The notes beneath the pieces were generated by a model. It did no database searches. It was not told the DNA's origin and saw only the letters and a list, made by a program, of their open reading frames with translations. DNA of 64,000 nucleotides from Pseudomonas agarici. GTDB taxonomy: Bacteria > Pseudomonadota > Gammaproteobacteria > Pseudomonadales > Pseudomonadaceae. Below, piece after piece: positions 48,726 through 63,153 of this stretch. The stretch is taken from the NCBI RefSeq assembly GCF_900109755.1, contig NZ_FOAR01000003.1:32594-96593 (forward strand), read 5' to 3'. The stretch's first letter is position 1. Every line of letters begins with the position of its first letter. The position numbers and the translations under genes are program-made.

Positions 48726-49673
48726 ATGAGCAAAACAGTTCAAACCACTGCATCGTTGAGCAGCGCCGCCGCGCGCACTCTGTCGACCACTACCAAATCG
48801 ATTCCGCAAAGCCAGGAGACCACCACCCGCTGGCTGTTGAACCGACTGCCCTGGGTCCAGGCGAGCGGGGGCGTCTATCGGGTCACCCGGCGTCGGATAC
48901 TCGCCGACCACGAGGGCCCGACCAACCCATATGCCGAGGCACTGATCGACCTCGCCTCCGATCCAGCCGAAGGCAAGGCCCTGCCCCGGACCTTCGCCGA
49001 CTACGACCCGCAACCACGGGAATACGCCCTCAGCTCGACCCAGACCATCCTGCAGATTCCGGTGCGGGTAGCCGACCTCTACAACGACCCGATGAACCAG
49101 ACCGAACAACAACTGCGGCTGGTCATTGAGGCGCTCCGTGAGCGCCAGGAACGCGAACTGCTGCATAACCACGACTTCGGCCTGTTACACAATGTCGCCG
49201 AGTCTCAGCGCCTGACCACCCGCAGCGGACCGCCGACACCCGATGACCTGGATGAACTGCTGTGTCGACGTCGACAGACTCATTTCCTGTTGGCCTCGCC
49301 CCAGGCCATCGCCGCCTTCGGCCGCGAATGCAGTCGTCGTGGCTTGAGCCTGGACAGCCTCGAGCTCGAAGGGCACCGTGTCCCAGGCTGGCGCGGCGTA
49401 CCGTTGCTGCCTTGCACCAAAATGTCGGACGGCGTGAAGACGACCACCTCGATCCTCGCGGTCCGCACCGGGGAAGACAACGGCGGTGTCATTGGTCTGC
49501 ACCAGACCGGCTTGCCGGATGAATACCAGCCGAGCCTGTCGGTCCGTTTCATGGGTATCAACGACAGCGCACAGATCGCCTACCTGGTCACGGCGTACTA
49601 CTCGGCGGCTGTGCTCCTGCCTGATGCGTTGGGTGTACTCGAAGGGGTCGAGGTCGGGCACTACGCCGACTGA
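48726..49673 (+). CDS. Family 2 encapsulin nanocompartment shell protein, without cNMP-binding insert
   Basis: A 315-residue HK97-fold shell protomer. The N-terminal arm and E-loop region read [33 protein letters not shown]. The core carries [55 protein letters not shown] and [23 protein letters not shown], all typical of family 2 encapsulins. Family 2B shells linked to terpene cyclases usually carry a ~150-residue cyclic-nucleotide-binding domain after YRV; here only ~30 residues separate YRVTRRR from TFADYD, the family 2A layout. AGGTG precedes the ATG. The downstream gene encodes the presumed cargo. Confidence 0.88.
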   Translation: MSKTVQTTASLSSAAARTLSTTTKSIPQSQETTTRWLLNRLPWVQASGGVYRVTRRRILADHEGPTNPYAEALIDLASDPAEGKALPRTFADYDPQPREYALSSTQTILQIPVRVADLYNDPMNQTEQQLRLVIEALRERQERELLHNHDFGLLHNVAESQRLTTRSGPPTPDDLDELLCRRRQTHFLLASPQAIAAFGRECSRRGLSLDSLELEGHRVPGWRGVPLLPCTKMSDGVKTTTSILAVRTGEDNGGVIGLHQTGLPDEYQPSLSVRFMGINDSAQIAYLVTAYYSAAVLLPDALGVLEGVEVGHYAD

Positions 49674-52539
<2,866 letters not shown>

Positions 52540-52568
52540 GGTTGTGCATGCTCTCTGGTTATTAGGGA

Positions 52569-53279
52569 TTACCAACCGCCCGATGCTCCACCGCCACCGA
52601 AACTGCCGCCACCACCGCTGAAACCACCACCGGGGCGTCCACCTCCCCCACCGCCGAGTCCTCCTGCACCGCCACTCCTGGGGCCATGCCCCATCAGTTG
52701 CATGATCACGCAGATCAGCACGACAAGAAGCATCAGCAAGCCGATCAACACCGGGTGTCGTGAACCGAACTCCTGCGCCGACTGGTTTTTCTCTTCGGGG
52801 GAACCGCCAAGGACATCAAGTATCGCGCCGACCCCGGCACTGATTCCGCTGGAAACATGGCCGCGCCTGAACTGCGGCACGATCAATTGGTTGATGATCA
52901 AAGCGGACTGGGCATCGGTCAGGCGATCCTCCAGGCCATAGCCTACTTCAATGCGCACTTTGCGCTCGTCCCGGGCCACGATCAGCAGTGCGCCGTTGTT
53001 GCGTTCCCGCTGACCGATCCGCCAATAACGCCCCAGCTGGTAGCCATAGTCTTCGATGGTGGTGCCTTGCAGGTTAGGCAACGTGACCACCACTACCTGC
53101 TCACCCGTGACCTGTTCATGGACCTGCAGTTGCCGGTCGAGAGTCTCGCGCACCGACGCCTCGATCATCTGGGCATTGTCCACCACCCGCCCGGTCAGTT
53201 CGGGAAACCGTAAATCGGCCCTGGCCGTCAGTGCCAGCGTGCAAAGCAACAGCCACAGGCCACCTCGGAAAATACGCAT
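52569..53279 (-). CDS. TPM-domain (YgcG-type) exported membrane protein
   Basis: A 236-residue protein. The signal peptide at residues ~1-21 ends TLALTARA. The periplasmic TPM domain (residues ~25-160) is VDNAQMIEASVRETLDRQLQ ... ALLIVARDERKVRIEVGYGLED. One C-terminal TM (HPVLIGLLMLLVVLICVIMQL) is followed by a long Gly-rich tail ending GGGGASGGW, the YgcG hallmark. The ATG at 53279 fits the signal peptide; the frame to 53324 does not. It lies between lemA and the second TPM gene. Confidence 0.88.
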   Translation of the reverse strand: MRIFRGGLWLLLCTLALTARADLRFPELTGRVVDNAQMIEASVRETLDRQLQVHEQVTGEQVVVVTLPNLQGTTIEDYGYQLGRYWRIGQRERNNGALLIVARDERKVRIEVGYGLEDRLTDAQSALIINQLIVPQFRRGHVSSGISAGVGAILDVLGGSPEEKNQSAQEFGSRHPVLIGLLMLLVVLICVIMQLMGHGPRSGGAGGLGGGGGGRPGGGFSGGGGSFGGGGASGGW

Positions 53280-53349
53280 GCCTACCTCGTCCGTGACGAT
53301 GCCGGGATAAGTCTTGCCACACACCCACGCGGCGCGGTGCGGCGAGTGA

Positions 53350-53958
53350 TCAGAACTTCACCTGCGGCGCTTTATCGGCATCCTGGGCGCTCGCTTCGAA
53401 GCTTTGGCGTAGCGGCAAGTCGCTGTACATCAGGCCGTGCCAGAGACGACCGGGAAAGGTACGGATCTCAGTGTTGTACTTCTCCACGCTGAGGATAAAG
53501 TCACGTCGCGCCACGCTGATGCGGTTTTCCGTGCCTTCGAGTTGCGACTGCAGGGCGAGGAAGTTCTGGTTCGATTTCAGCTCAGGGTAACGCTCCGAGA
53601 CCACCATCAGCCGGCTGAGAGCGCCGCTCAGTTGACCCTGGGCTTGCTGGTACTGCTTGAGCTTCTCGGGATTGTCCAACGTGCTGGCATCGACCTGGAT
53701 CGACGTGGCCCTGGAACGCGCCTCGATCACCGCAGTCAGGGTTTCCTGTTCCTGTTTGGCATAGCCCTTGACCGTTTCCACCAGGTTCGGGATCAGGTCG
53801 GCCCGCCGCTGATACTGGTTCTGCACCTGGGCCCAGTTGGCCTTCACCTGTTCGTCGTAGGTGGGAATATTGTTGATGCCGCAACCGGCCAGCAACATGG
53901 CGAACAAGGCCAAGAGGGCAAATCTCCAGCTCGAACGCAAGCTCGGTTGTGCGTGCAT
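53350..53958 (-). CDS. lemA: LemA family protein
   Basis: A 202-residue envelope protein. The N-terminal hydrophobic stretch ends in a lipobox-like LLAGCG (Cys near residue 26), so this version is probably a lipoprotein. The LemA core is VKANWAQVQNQYQRRADLIPNLVETVKGYAKQEQETL, followed by the helical bundle and the ending PLRQSFEA. The ATG at 53958 has AGGAG ten bases upstream; a TTG two codons earlier is too close to it. First gene of the lemA-TPM-TPM group. Confidence 0.9.
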   Translation of the reverse strand: MHAQPSLRSSWRFALLALFAMLLAGCGINNIPTYDEQVKANWAQVQNQYQRRADLIPNLVETVKGYAKQEQETLTAVIEARSRATSIQVDASTLDNPEKLKQYQQAQGQLSGALSRLMVVSERYPELKSNQNFLALQSQLEGTENRISVARRDFILSVEKYNTEIRTFPGRLWHGLMYSDLPLRQSFEASAQDADKAPQVKF

Positions 53959-54203
53959 GCTCAAAACGCTCCTTAAAACAATAAATAGAGAGAATTCCTA
54001 GGAATTTTCGCGCCCAGGATTCAGGCATAATCCGCCGCTGCCACTGAAATGTATGAAGCCAATCAGCTAAAAGCTGCCCGGCGCGAACAACCGTTCAAAA
54101 ACGTGTGCGCAATGCATTGGCACGAAAACAGTCGCTCCTAATAACTAAATAACCCGAACGGTACCCGAACACCAAGCCGTATCGAGCCTTGAGATAATCA
54201 TTC

Positions 54204-56492
54204 ATGAAGAAATTGTGTTTGCTGGGCCTCGCTGTCGGCCTGGCCAGTCTCCAGGTTGTAGCTGACACAACGCCTCCCCCCATCGCACAAAAGGACGCCT
54301 TCATCGCCCACCTGATGAAGCAAATGACCCTTGAGGAAAAGATCGGCCAGTTGCGCTTGATCAGTATCGGTCCCGAGATGCCCCATGAAAAGATCAAGGA
54401 AGAAATTGCCGCTGGACGCATAGGCGCTACCTTCAACTCCGTGACACGTGCAGAGAATCGTCCCATGCAGGACGCCGCACAACGAAGCCGCTTGAAGATC
54501 CCCATATTCTTCGCCTTTGACGTGATTCACGGCCACCGGACAATTTTCCCTATCAGCCTGGCGCTCGCCTCCAGTTGGGATATGAACGCAATTGGCCTGA
54601 GTGCGCGCATCGCGGCAAAGGAAGCCAGCGCCGATGGCCTGGACATGACGTTCGCCCCAATGGTGGATGTCTCCCGCGATCCTCGCTGGGGACGCACTTC
54701 AGAGGGCTTTGGTGAAGACACCTATTTGGTATCACGCATTGCCAAAGTCATGGTCAATGGCCTGCAAGGCACAACCGTCAGCGCCCCGGACAGCATCATG
54801 GCCAGTGTCAAGCACTTTGCCCTCTATGGTGCTGTTGAAGGAGGCCGTGATTACAACATCGTCGATATGAGTCCGGTGCGCATGTATCAGGATTATTTGC
54901 CGCCTTATCGGGCTGCCGTGGATGCCGGTGCCGGGGGCATCATGGTCGCGCTCAACTCAATCAACGGCATACCCGCCACCGCCAATACCTGGTTGATGCA
55001 GGACTTACTGCGCAAGGACTGGGGCTTCAAGGGAGTTACCGTCAGCGATCATGGTGCGATCGTAGAGTTGGTCAAGCACGGCGTTGCCAGCGACAACCGC
55101 GAAGCCGCCAAGCTGGCCATCAAGGCCGGTATCGACATGAGCATGAACGACAGCGTGTATGGCAGCGAACTGCCAGGCCTGCTCAAGTCCGGGGACATTT
55201 CCCAACAGGACCTCGATAACGCTGTGCGTGAAGTATTGGCGACCAAGTACGATCTGGGTCTGTTCGCCGATCCTTATCGGCGCCTGGGAAAAGGACCGGA
55301 CGACTCCGATTCTCGTGCCGAAAATCGCCTCCACCGCGCCGAGGCTCGCGATGTAGCGCGCAAAACCCTGGTGTTGCTGAAAAACCGGGGAGAAACGCTA
55401 CCACTCAAAAAACAGGGCAACATTGCCATTGTCGGTCCTTTGGCCAAAAGCCAGATCGATATGATGGGTAGTTGGTCGGGCGCGGGTTTCCCCTCTCAGG
55501 CGGTCACCTTATACGAGGGTCTGCGCAACGCGCTGGGCGATCAAGCCACGCTGCCCTATGCCCGTGGCGCGAACCTGACCAATGACCCAAAAGTCGCGGG
55601 CTACCTGAACCACATTATTTTCGATCGACCGGAAGTCGAAATTGATCCGCGCCCGAGTGCGCAAATGATCGAGGAAGCGGTGAAAGTCGCACAGGCGGCA
55701 GATGTCGTCATCGCGGTGGTGGGGGAAGCCCGTGGCATGTCCCATGAGTCTTCCAGCCGGGTCAGCCTGGACCTTCCCGGGGATCAACGAGCGTTGATCA
55801 AAGCGTTGAAAGCGACCCAAAAGCCATTGGTTCTGGTCCTGATGAATGGGCGACCACTGTCCATCGCAGAAGAGCAAGAGCAAGCCGACGCCGTGCTGGA
55901 AACCTGGTACAGCGGGACCGAAGGTGGCAATGCCATCGCCGATGTGCTGTTTGGCGACTATAACCCTTCCGGCAAACTACCAGTCACCTTCCCTCGATCG
56001 GTAGGGCAAATTCCCTCTTACTACAATCACCTTCGCTTGGGCCGCCCATTTATGGCAGGCAAGCTGGCCAACTACACCTCGCAATACTTTGAGGAAAACA
56101 ACGCCCCGCTGTACCCCTTCGGCTATGGTCTGAGCTACACCGACTTTAGCCTGAGCAACATGGCCTTGTCCTCGACCACGCTGAACAAGGGTGGCAAGCT
56201 CGATGCCAGCGTCATGCTCAAGAACATCGGCCAGCGTGACGGCGAGACGGTGGTACAGCTATATATCCAGGACGTCGCCGGTTCCATGATCCGGCCGGTC
56301 AAGGAGCTGAAGAACTTCCAGAAAGTGATGCTCAAGGCCGGCGAAGAGAAAGTCATTCGCTTCACCATCGAGGAGAACGACCTGAAGTTCTACAACACCG
56401 CGCTCAAGTACGCTGCGGAGCCGGGCAAGTTCAATGTGCAGATCGGCCTGGACTCCCAGGATGTGACGCAACAGAGCTTCGAGTTGTTGTAG
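54204..56492 (+). CDS. bglX: Periplasmic beta-glucosidase BglX (GH3)
   Basis: A 762-residue glycoside hydrolase family 3 enzyme that releases glucose from beta-glucosides in the periplasm. The signal peptide at residues 1-20 is MKKLCLLGLAVGLASLQVVA. The catalytic TIM barrel is followed by a GH3 C-terminal domain and a fibronectin-III-like domain (residues ~670-750). The nucleophile is Asp282 in GVTVSDHGAI, equivalent to that of E. coli BglX, and the substrate loop KHFALYGAVEGGRDYN is intact. It is monocistronic, with a weak GC hairpin after the stop. Confidence 0.95.
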   Translation: MKKLCLLGLAVGLASLQVVADTTPPPIAQKDAFIAHLMKQMTLEEKIGQLRLISIGPEMPHEKIKEEIAAGRIGATFNSVTRAENRPMQDAAQRSRLKIPIFFAFDVIHGHRTIFPISLALASSWDMNAIGLSARIAAKEASADGLDMTFAPMVDVSRDPRWGRTSEGFGEDTYLVSRIAKVMVNGLQGTTVSAPDSIMASVKHFALYGAVEGGRDYNIVDMSPVRMYQDYLPPYRAAVDAGAGGIMVALNSINGIPATANTWLMQDLLRKDWGFKGVTVSDHGAIVELVKHGVASDNREAAKLAIKAGIDMSMNDSVYGSELPGLLKSGDISQQDLDNAVREVLATKYDLGLFADPYRRLGKGPDDSDSRAENRLHRAEARDVARKTLVLLKNRGETLPLKKQGNIAIVGPLAKSQIDMMGSWSGAGFPSQAVTLYEGLRNALGDQATLPYARGANLTNDPKVAGYLNHIIFDRPEVEIDPRPSAQMIEEAVKVAQAADVVIAVVGEARGMSHESSSRVSLDLPGDQRALIKALKATQKPLVLVLMNGRPLSIAEEQEQADAVLETWYSGTEGGNAIADVLFGDYNPSGKLPVTFPRSVGQIPSYYNHLRLGRPFMAGKLANYTSQYFEENNAPLYPFGYGLSYTDFSLSNMALSSTTLNKGGKLDASVMLKNIGQRDGETVVQLYIQDVAGSMIRPVKELKNFQKVMLKAGEEKVIRFTIEENDLKFYNTALKYAAEPGKFNVQIGLDSQDVTQQSFELL

Positions 56493-56503
56493 GTTTGGTT
56501 CAG

Positions 56504-56530
56504 GCCCCCTTATGCCAGGGGGCTTGTCTT
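56504..56530 (+). terminator. Weak terminator after bglX
   Basis: GCCCCCT / AGGGGGC form a 7-bp stem with a TATGCC loop, followed by TTGTCTT. It lies 12 bases past the bglX stop. Confidence 0.6.
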
Positions 56531-56643
56531 AGTGCCAATCCGTTAAGAATTTCGCTCGCCACAAGAGGCGCCGTTGCCCGTCAAGTCAACACGGCAACCG
56601 GCGTGTTATCGTTGCGACCCCTCCCTAACCCGTTGTTGCCCGC

Positions 56644-58403
56644 ATGCCGTCGATCCCCCGTTCCCTGCGTCTGGCACTCCATACCCTGCTGATTCTTGCG
56701 GGTACCGCGCTGGCCGCCGGCTGGGCCGTGCACCGTGCCGGACAACAGGCCCTGGTGGACGATGCCACACGCGGGCATGCGCAACTGACGCTGTACGCCA
56801 ATGCCCTGCACACCCTGATCGAACGCTACCGAGCCCTGCCTGCCGTACTGGCCCTGGACGCCAAGCTGCGCGAAGCCCTCGACGGTCCGATCAGCCCGCA
56901 GCGGCAAGACGCACTCAACCGCCAGTTGGAACGGATTAACGGCGCCGCAGGTTCCTCGACTCTGCAACTGCTCGATCGCAACGGCCTGTCGGTGGCCGCC
57001 AGCAACTGGCGCCTGCCCACCAGTTATGTCGGCCACTATTACGGCTTTCGCCCCTACTTCAATCAGACCCGTAGCGAAGGCAGCGGGCATTTCTACGCGG
57101 TCGGGGTGACCAGCGGGATTCCCGGCTATTTCCTCTCCAGCGCAGTGTTTAACGACAGCGGCGAATTTATCGGCGCCATGGTGGTGAAGCTGGAATTCCC
57201 CGAGATCGAGCGCGAGTGGAGCAAAGGCAACGACACCTTGCTGGTCAGCGATGCCCGCGACATCGTGTTTATCGCCAACCAGCCAGGCTGGCGTTATCGC
57301 CTGCTGCGACCGTTGTCGGACGGTGATCGCAGTGAAATCGGCCGTACCCGCCAATACGACAAGCAGGCCCTGAGCCCCATCGAACACCGGACCCTACGAG
57401 TCTTCGGCGACAACAGTTATCTGACCCGAGTCGATACCCCCAACGGCCCTGCCGAGCTGCTCTGGGAATCACTGCCACTGGACACCGAACACTGGACCCT
57501 GCACCTGTTGCGCCAACCGCAACTCGCTGTCGAGGAACGCCGTAACGCCGGCTTGGCCGGTGCCGGCCTATGGCTGGCCCTGGTGTTTCTCGGGCTGTTC
57601 CTCAACCAGCGCTGGCGCCTGGCTCGTTTGCGCCAACGCGGCCGCGAAGAGCTGGAGCGCCTGGTAGAAGAGCGCACCCGCGACCTGCGCACGGCCCAGG
57701 ATGGCCTGGTGCAATCAGCTAAGCTGGCGGCGCTGGGGCAGATGTCCGCAGCCCTGGCCCATGAGATCAACCAACCATTGACCGCCCAGCGCATGCAATT
57801 GGCAACCTTGCGTCTGCTGCTGGATCACGGACGGATCGAGGCCGCCTATCAGGCCCTGGAACCCCTGGATCAACTGCTGGCCCGCATGGCAGCCTTGACC
57901 GGGCACCTGAAGACCTACGCCCGGCAAAGCCCCAGCGGCCTGCGCGAACCCTTGGACCTGGCGGGCGTGGTCGACCAGTCGCTGCAATTGCTCGATCCGC
58001 GCCTGCGCGAGGACAACGTCAGTACGCAGCTGCACCTGACCCGTCCGGCCTGGGTTCGCGGCGATGCGATTCGCCTGGAACAGGTGCTGATCAACCTGCT
58101 GCGCAACGCCCTCGACGCCATGCACGACAAACCCTTCAAGCGCCTGGCAATCCGTATCGAGGCCGACCAACTGTTATGGTTGCTGACCGTCAGCGACAGC
58201 GGCGGCGGGATTGCCGAGGAGCACCTGGCCAAGGTCTTCGACCCGTTCTTTACCACCAAGCCGGTAGGGGAAGGCCTGGGGCTGGGGCTCGCGGTATCTT
58301 ATGCCATTGTCCATGAACTGGGCGGCCGCCTGAGCGTCGACAACCAAGCAGGCGGCGCCGTTTTCACCCTGGCCCTGCCGATCGCCCTGGAGGTACAAAA
58401 CCC

Positions 58404-58410
<7 letters not shown>
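56644..58410 (+). CDS. dctB: C4-dicarboxylate sensor histidine kinase DctB
   Basis: A 588-residue sensor. TM1 (~12-30) and TM2 (~300-320) flank a large periplasmic double-PAS sensor that binds succinate/malate-like acids (residues [13 protein letters not shown] and [15 protein letters not shown] are the conserved ligand pocket). A coiled coil and HisKA follow (phospho-acceptor His373 in [10 protein letters not shown]), then HATPase_c ([24 protein letters not shown]). The stop overlaps the dctD start by 7 bases. The C4-dicarboxylate transporter genes it regulates are not adjacent. Confidence 0.92.
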
Positions 58411-60008
<1,598 letters not shown>

Positions 60009-60033
60009 GAGGCACCGCCACTCCAATTTCCAA

Positions 60034-60297
60034 TCATGGCGCGACCATCATCGAAGTGGCCGCCAGGGTGCTGACCAACTGGCAACCACAGGCGCAACGA
60101 TGGCCGTCCAGCGCCACCGGCTTGCCATCTATGGTTGATCCCGAGGCACCCTCGATAATGTGCGTCAGGCCATGTAGGTTGCAGCGCACCGGATCATCCA
60201 CACAGGCCACCGGCTTACCGAAAGCTTCGTAGTGTCCCGCCAAAACCTCACCGCCAAAGGGCCGCAACGGATCACCGAGACGAACCAGGGGCATCAT
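60034..60297 (-). CDS. PAAR-domain protein (type VI secretion spike tip)
   Basis: An 87-residue PAAR protein that caps the VgrG spike and carries effectors. It has the family's Gly/His/Cys pattern: MPLVRLGDPLRPFGG, PVACVDDPVRCNLHG, IIEGASGSTIDGKPVALDGHRCACGC, with the zinc His and Cys residues. Two adjacent ATGs (60297, 60294) overlap the stop of the DUF2235 effector gene (ATGA), so the effector and its tip protein are coupled. No VgrG or structural T6SS gene lies in the window. Confidence 0.92.
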   Translation of the reverse strand: MMPLVRLGDPLRPFGGEVLAGHYEAFGKPVACVDDPVRCNLHGLTHIIEGASGSTIDGKPVALDGHRCACGCQLVSTLAATSMMVAP

Positions 60298-62642
60298 GGC
60301 AGCACCGCCTTGACCTGTTCGACCAAGGTGCCTTCCTTGCGTAACATGGCACTGGTCTGCTCGATGCGCTGTCTATAGTCGTCCAGCGCGATCTGGCGTT
60401 TCTGCTCGACCACCACCTGGCCGATATGGCCGGTGGGCTTAAGCAACTGCTCGGCGTCAGGCAGAAAGGGCACCACCTTGCCAGTGACCTTATCGATCAC
60501 CTGATAGCCGATGGTCGCCGCGCCGATGCCCGCCGCCAGCCCGCCAATCCCTCCCAGCACTTTACCGCGCCTGATGCCATACGCCGTGGCCCCGGCAATC
60601 ATCGCCACGCCCAATAGACGCCCGGCCACCACCACCGGCGACAGATCGCGGCTGTTTTCATTCCCGAAATAGATCATGCGGTAAAAGAAATAACCGGCCC
60701 ACAACTCCCTCGACCTCAGTTTGTCGTGCATAAACCAGGCCCGCGAGTCGTGTATATGGTCGTCGAACAACGCCACCAGCAAGGCCATTTCGGCATCGGT
60801 ACTGGGTGTCCCGTGGGCGTCGCGGAACAGTTGCTCACTGCGCCGCTTGCCCTCTGCTCTGAGGGTTTCGTGGTCTTTGCGCTCATCGTTCGCATTGAGC
60901 AGATAGGCCGTGTCGCGCAACACCACATCGAGTACCCCACCCTGCCAACTGGTCTGCTCGCGCTTTTGCCCGGTGTAATCGGATTTGAATTCAGCGGCGG
61001 CCTGGCTCAGTTGGGTCTGATCGATTTGTGCTTCATACACCGGCGGTCCGGGATGCTGAGGATTGGTCAGGCGCGCAGCCAGGACGGCGGCTCGTAAGTC
61101 CTCGTCATTCTTTTTCTCCTGACTGCTCCTCTCGGCGGTGAATTCAGTGGCCTCGATAAAGAACGGCTGGCGCTGGTAGCTGTCGTTATCGGTTTTGGCA
61201 TCATTGGCATAGCGACCAATGCGCCAGCCGGTGATCCAGCCCAATTGATCGGCCATACCGTCTTCCACCGTGGTGCCCAGAAGCAGCGGGGTGTACTCAC
61301 AAGCGGGATGATTGACGGGCTGGTCGGCGGTGATTACCGGTAGGGTTTTGCTTCGCCAGGCGTTGAAGCGTTCGACTACAAGCACATCGATATCGAAATC
61401 AGTGTTAGTTGCCTCAGACATGACACGCCATGACTTCTGAGAAAGCAGCGTCCGCGGTAACACTTCCTCGGGGACCTGCAACGGAGCGCCAGCAGCAAAG
61501 GCGGCGGCATACAGATCGTGCAGGACGATCTGCGACACCAGTTCATGGGTGCCGCCACGGGCCTTGCCTTGGTCATTTTTTGGGTAGCCACCGCCAACAT
61601 CGGAGTGAACACCGGGGTACAGCACTTCATAGCTGTTGTCCGGGTATCGACCGTCCTCGTTACGGATCGATTCCAAGGGGAAGCAGGAGCGTTGTTCAAA
61701 GGCGGCGACAAAGTGCGAGCAGCGCTTGATAAATTTCGGGAAGCGCCGCGCATCCGGCAGCAACTGGGTGTCGTCGGCCCAATCCATATGCCCGGAGAAA
61801 AAAGGCGCCACATGGGCAATGCCCACCGAGGCCACGGTATCCAGTATCCCGAGAAACTCGACGCTGATCGGCAAGCCAATCAGCGTTTGAGCGGGTAGCT
61901 CCGCCCCGACAGGGGTGTCGAACAATTGGCTCAACCACGTGACAAAGGTGCGAGCTTCGGCTGCTCCTCGGGAGAAACCATACACAAACAGCTTGACCCC
62001 CAGTACGCGAGGCTGGGCCCATTCCGTTCGAACCTGCAAGGGTGCTAACAGCCCGTTCATCGTCCGCCGCCGATTACCCTGGCCCATGGCACTCATCAGC
62101 GGTGCCCTCCAGGTGCTCATGGCTTCGACTTTCGCCTTGGCAACGCTGTCATCAATTTCGGTTTCATTGTTCAGAGCATAAGATAACGCGCTGGCTACCT
62201 GCACCAACGCCCAGTTGATCCGATCCTCACCTCCGGTAGCAAATTGCAGCCCGCCATCGCTGTAATCCAGCTCGCCAATTTCAGGAAATGGCGTGCCGAC
62301 ACCGGGCATATAATATGAAAAATACCCATCGTCTTGCGCGCCCTTACCACGTAACGAAGCATGAAACAGCTTGGCGATATTAGTGGGGTGACCGTCCTTG
62401 GTATCTTGCTTTTCGTTATTATTGGTGCCATCGAAGAACAAGCTAATATGCAGGCTATGGCAGCACTCAGAATACCGTCTTTGCCCTCTGGAGTTAGTCC
62501 CTCGGCGAAAAAGGTCTTCCTCGTAGGTTTGCTTGTCGTAGTTATCGGTTACCATTGATATATTGGTAGGTAAACGACCACTCTCCGGAAAATGCGGTGC
62601 CCCCCACGCTTTAGCTTTTGAATTACTGTTCACTTCCGACAT
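60294..62642 (-). CDS. Tle1-family (DUF2235) T6SS lipase effector
   Basis: A 782-residue effector. The N-terminal DUF2235 alpha/beta-hydrolase has the nucleophile elbow GFSRG (Ser224). A candidate acid and base lie in LGILDTVASVG and PGVHSDVGGGY, and an early LHISLFFDGTNNN strand is a family hallmark. A C-terminal region (residues ~690-730) is hydrophobic and Gly-rich (AGRLLGVAMIAGATAYGI ... LAAGIGAATIGY), suggesting membrane insertion. It is a predicted phospholipase delivered by the T6SS. The ATG has AAGGAG upstream. It sits between its presumed DUF3304 immunity gene (13-base overlap) and its PAAR tip. Confidence 0.92.
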   Translation of the reverse strand: MSEVNSNSKAKAWGAPHFPESGRLPTNISMVTDNYDKQTYEEDLFRRGTNSRGQRRYSECCHSLHISLFFDGTNNNEKQDTKDGHPTNIAKLFHASLRGKGAQDDGYFSYYMPGVGTPFPEIGELDYSDGGLQFATGGEDRINWALVQVASALSYALNNETEIDDSVAKAKVEAMSTWRAPLMSAMGQGNRRRTMNGLLAPLQVRTEWAQPRVLGVKLFVYGFSRGAAEARTFVTWLSQLFDTPVGAELPAQTLIGLPISVEFLGILDTVASVGIAHVAPFFSGHMDWADDTQLLPDARRFPKFIKRCSHFVAAFEQRSCFPLESIRNEDGRYPDNSYEVLYPGVHSDVGGGYPKNDQGKARGGTHELVSQIVLHDLYAAAFAAGAPLQVPEEVLPRTLLSQKSWRVMSEATNTDFDIDVLVVERFNAWRSKTLPVITADQPVNHPACEYTPLLLGTTVEDGMADQLGWITGWRIGRYANDAKTDNDSYQRQPFFIEATEFTAERSSQEKKNDEDLRAAVLAARLTNPQHPGPPVYEAQIDQTQLSQAAAEFKSDYTGQKREQTSWQGGVLDVVLRDTAYLLNANDERKDHETLRAEGKRRSEQLFRDAHGTPSTDAEMALLVALFDDHIHDSRAWFMHDKLRSRELWAGYFFYRMIYFGNENSRDLSPVVVAGRLLGVAMIAGATAYGIRRGKVLGGIGGLAAGIGAATIGYQVIDKVTGKVVPFLPDAEQLLKPTGHIGQVVVEQKRQIALDDYRQRIEQTSAMLRKEGTLVEQVKAVLP

Positions 62643-63140
62643 ACGGCTGGCTCCTTCATTTGTGAGGGTTCTTTAATCGGGTAGTGCTCTGAATTAAATG
62701 CCCAGCACGAACTCGTAACCTTGACTTGGTTACAAACCAAAAAGTGCACCTTCAAACCACATCGCTTCGTTCCTGGCCACTCTGGTATCTCCACGGTGGT
62801 ACTGTGATGCTGGTAGTTAGCTTTATGTTTAGCTTGTGCGACTCGATACCCATCGGTCCCTAATCGGGGCCATTTTGAATAAGCATATGGCTCTGGGTCG
62901 ACCTCCCACTCGATATGGGCTTTCAAGCCAGGGCGCCACTTGGCAGGCATGATGATGCAGCACGAACTCCCTCCCCCTCCGTCGGCCCGATAACCATTGA
63001 CCGACATCCAGTTAATAGCATGCACGGTATGATTGACGGCTTGCAGATTCCCCCCGGCCATTTCGTTATCGGCTGAAGAACATCCGAACAATGCTAATCC
63101 CAATAAGGTAAGCAAGCCTTGCCGTATGATTTTTCTTATT
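62395..63140. repeat. Direct repeat copy A of the tle1 5' end plus immunity gene
   Basis: The block from about 62395 to 63140 (5' third of the Tle1 reading frame start plus the whole DUF3304 gene) recurs at about 63233-63990 in the same orientation, offset by about 840 bases. The match is obvious by eye in most lines. Confidence 0.8.
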
Positions 63141-63151
63141 ATCATTTGCAT
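62630..63151 (-). CDS. DUF3304 lipoprotein, presumed Tle1 immunity protein (copy 1)
   Basis: A ~173-residue lipoprotein. The signal peptide with lipobox is LLGLALFGCSS (Cys near residue 24), and the mature DUF3304 domain carries VNHTVHAINWMSVNGY, CCIIMPAKWRPGLKAHIEWEVD and the HHSTTVEIPEWPG segment. DUF3304 lipoproteins beside DUF2235/Tle effectors act as periplasmic immunity proteins in the systems known to me. The start could be GTG 63154, ATG 63151 or ATG 63145; AAGGA lies upstream. Its stop is inside the effector start (coupled). Confidence 0.88.
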   Translation of the reverse strand: MQMIIRKIIRQGLLTLLGLALFGCSSADNEMAGGNLQAVNHTVHAINWMSVNGYRADGGGGSSCCIIMPAKWRPGLKAHIEWEVDPEPYAYSKWPRLGTDGYRVAQAKHKANYQHHSTTVEIPEWPGTKRCGLKVHFLVCNQVKVTSSCWAFNSEHYPIKEPSQMKEPAVCRK

Positions 63152-63153
63152 CA

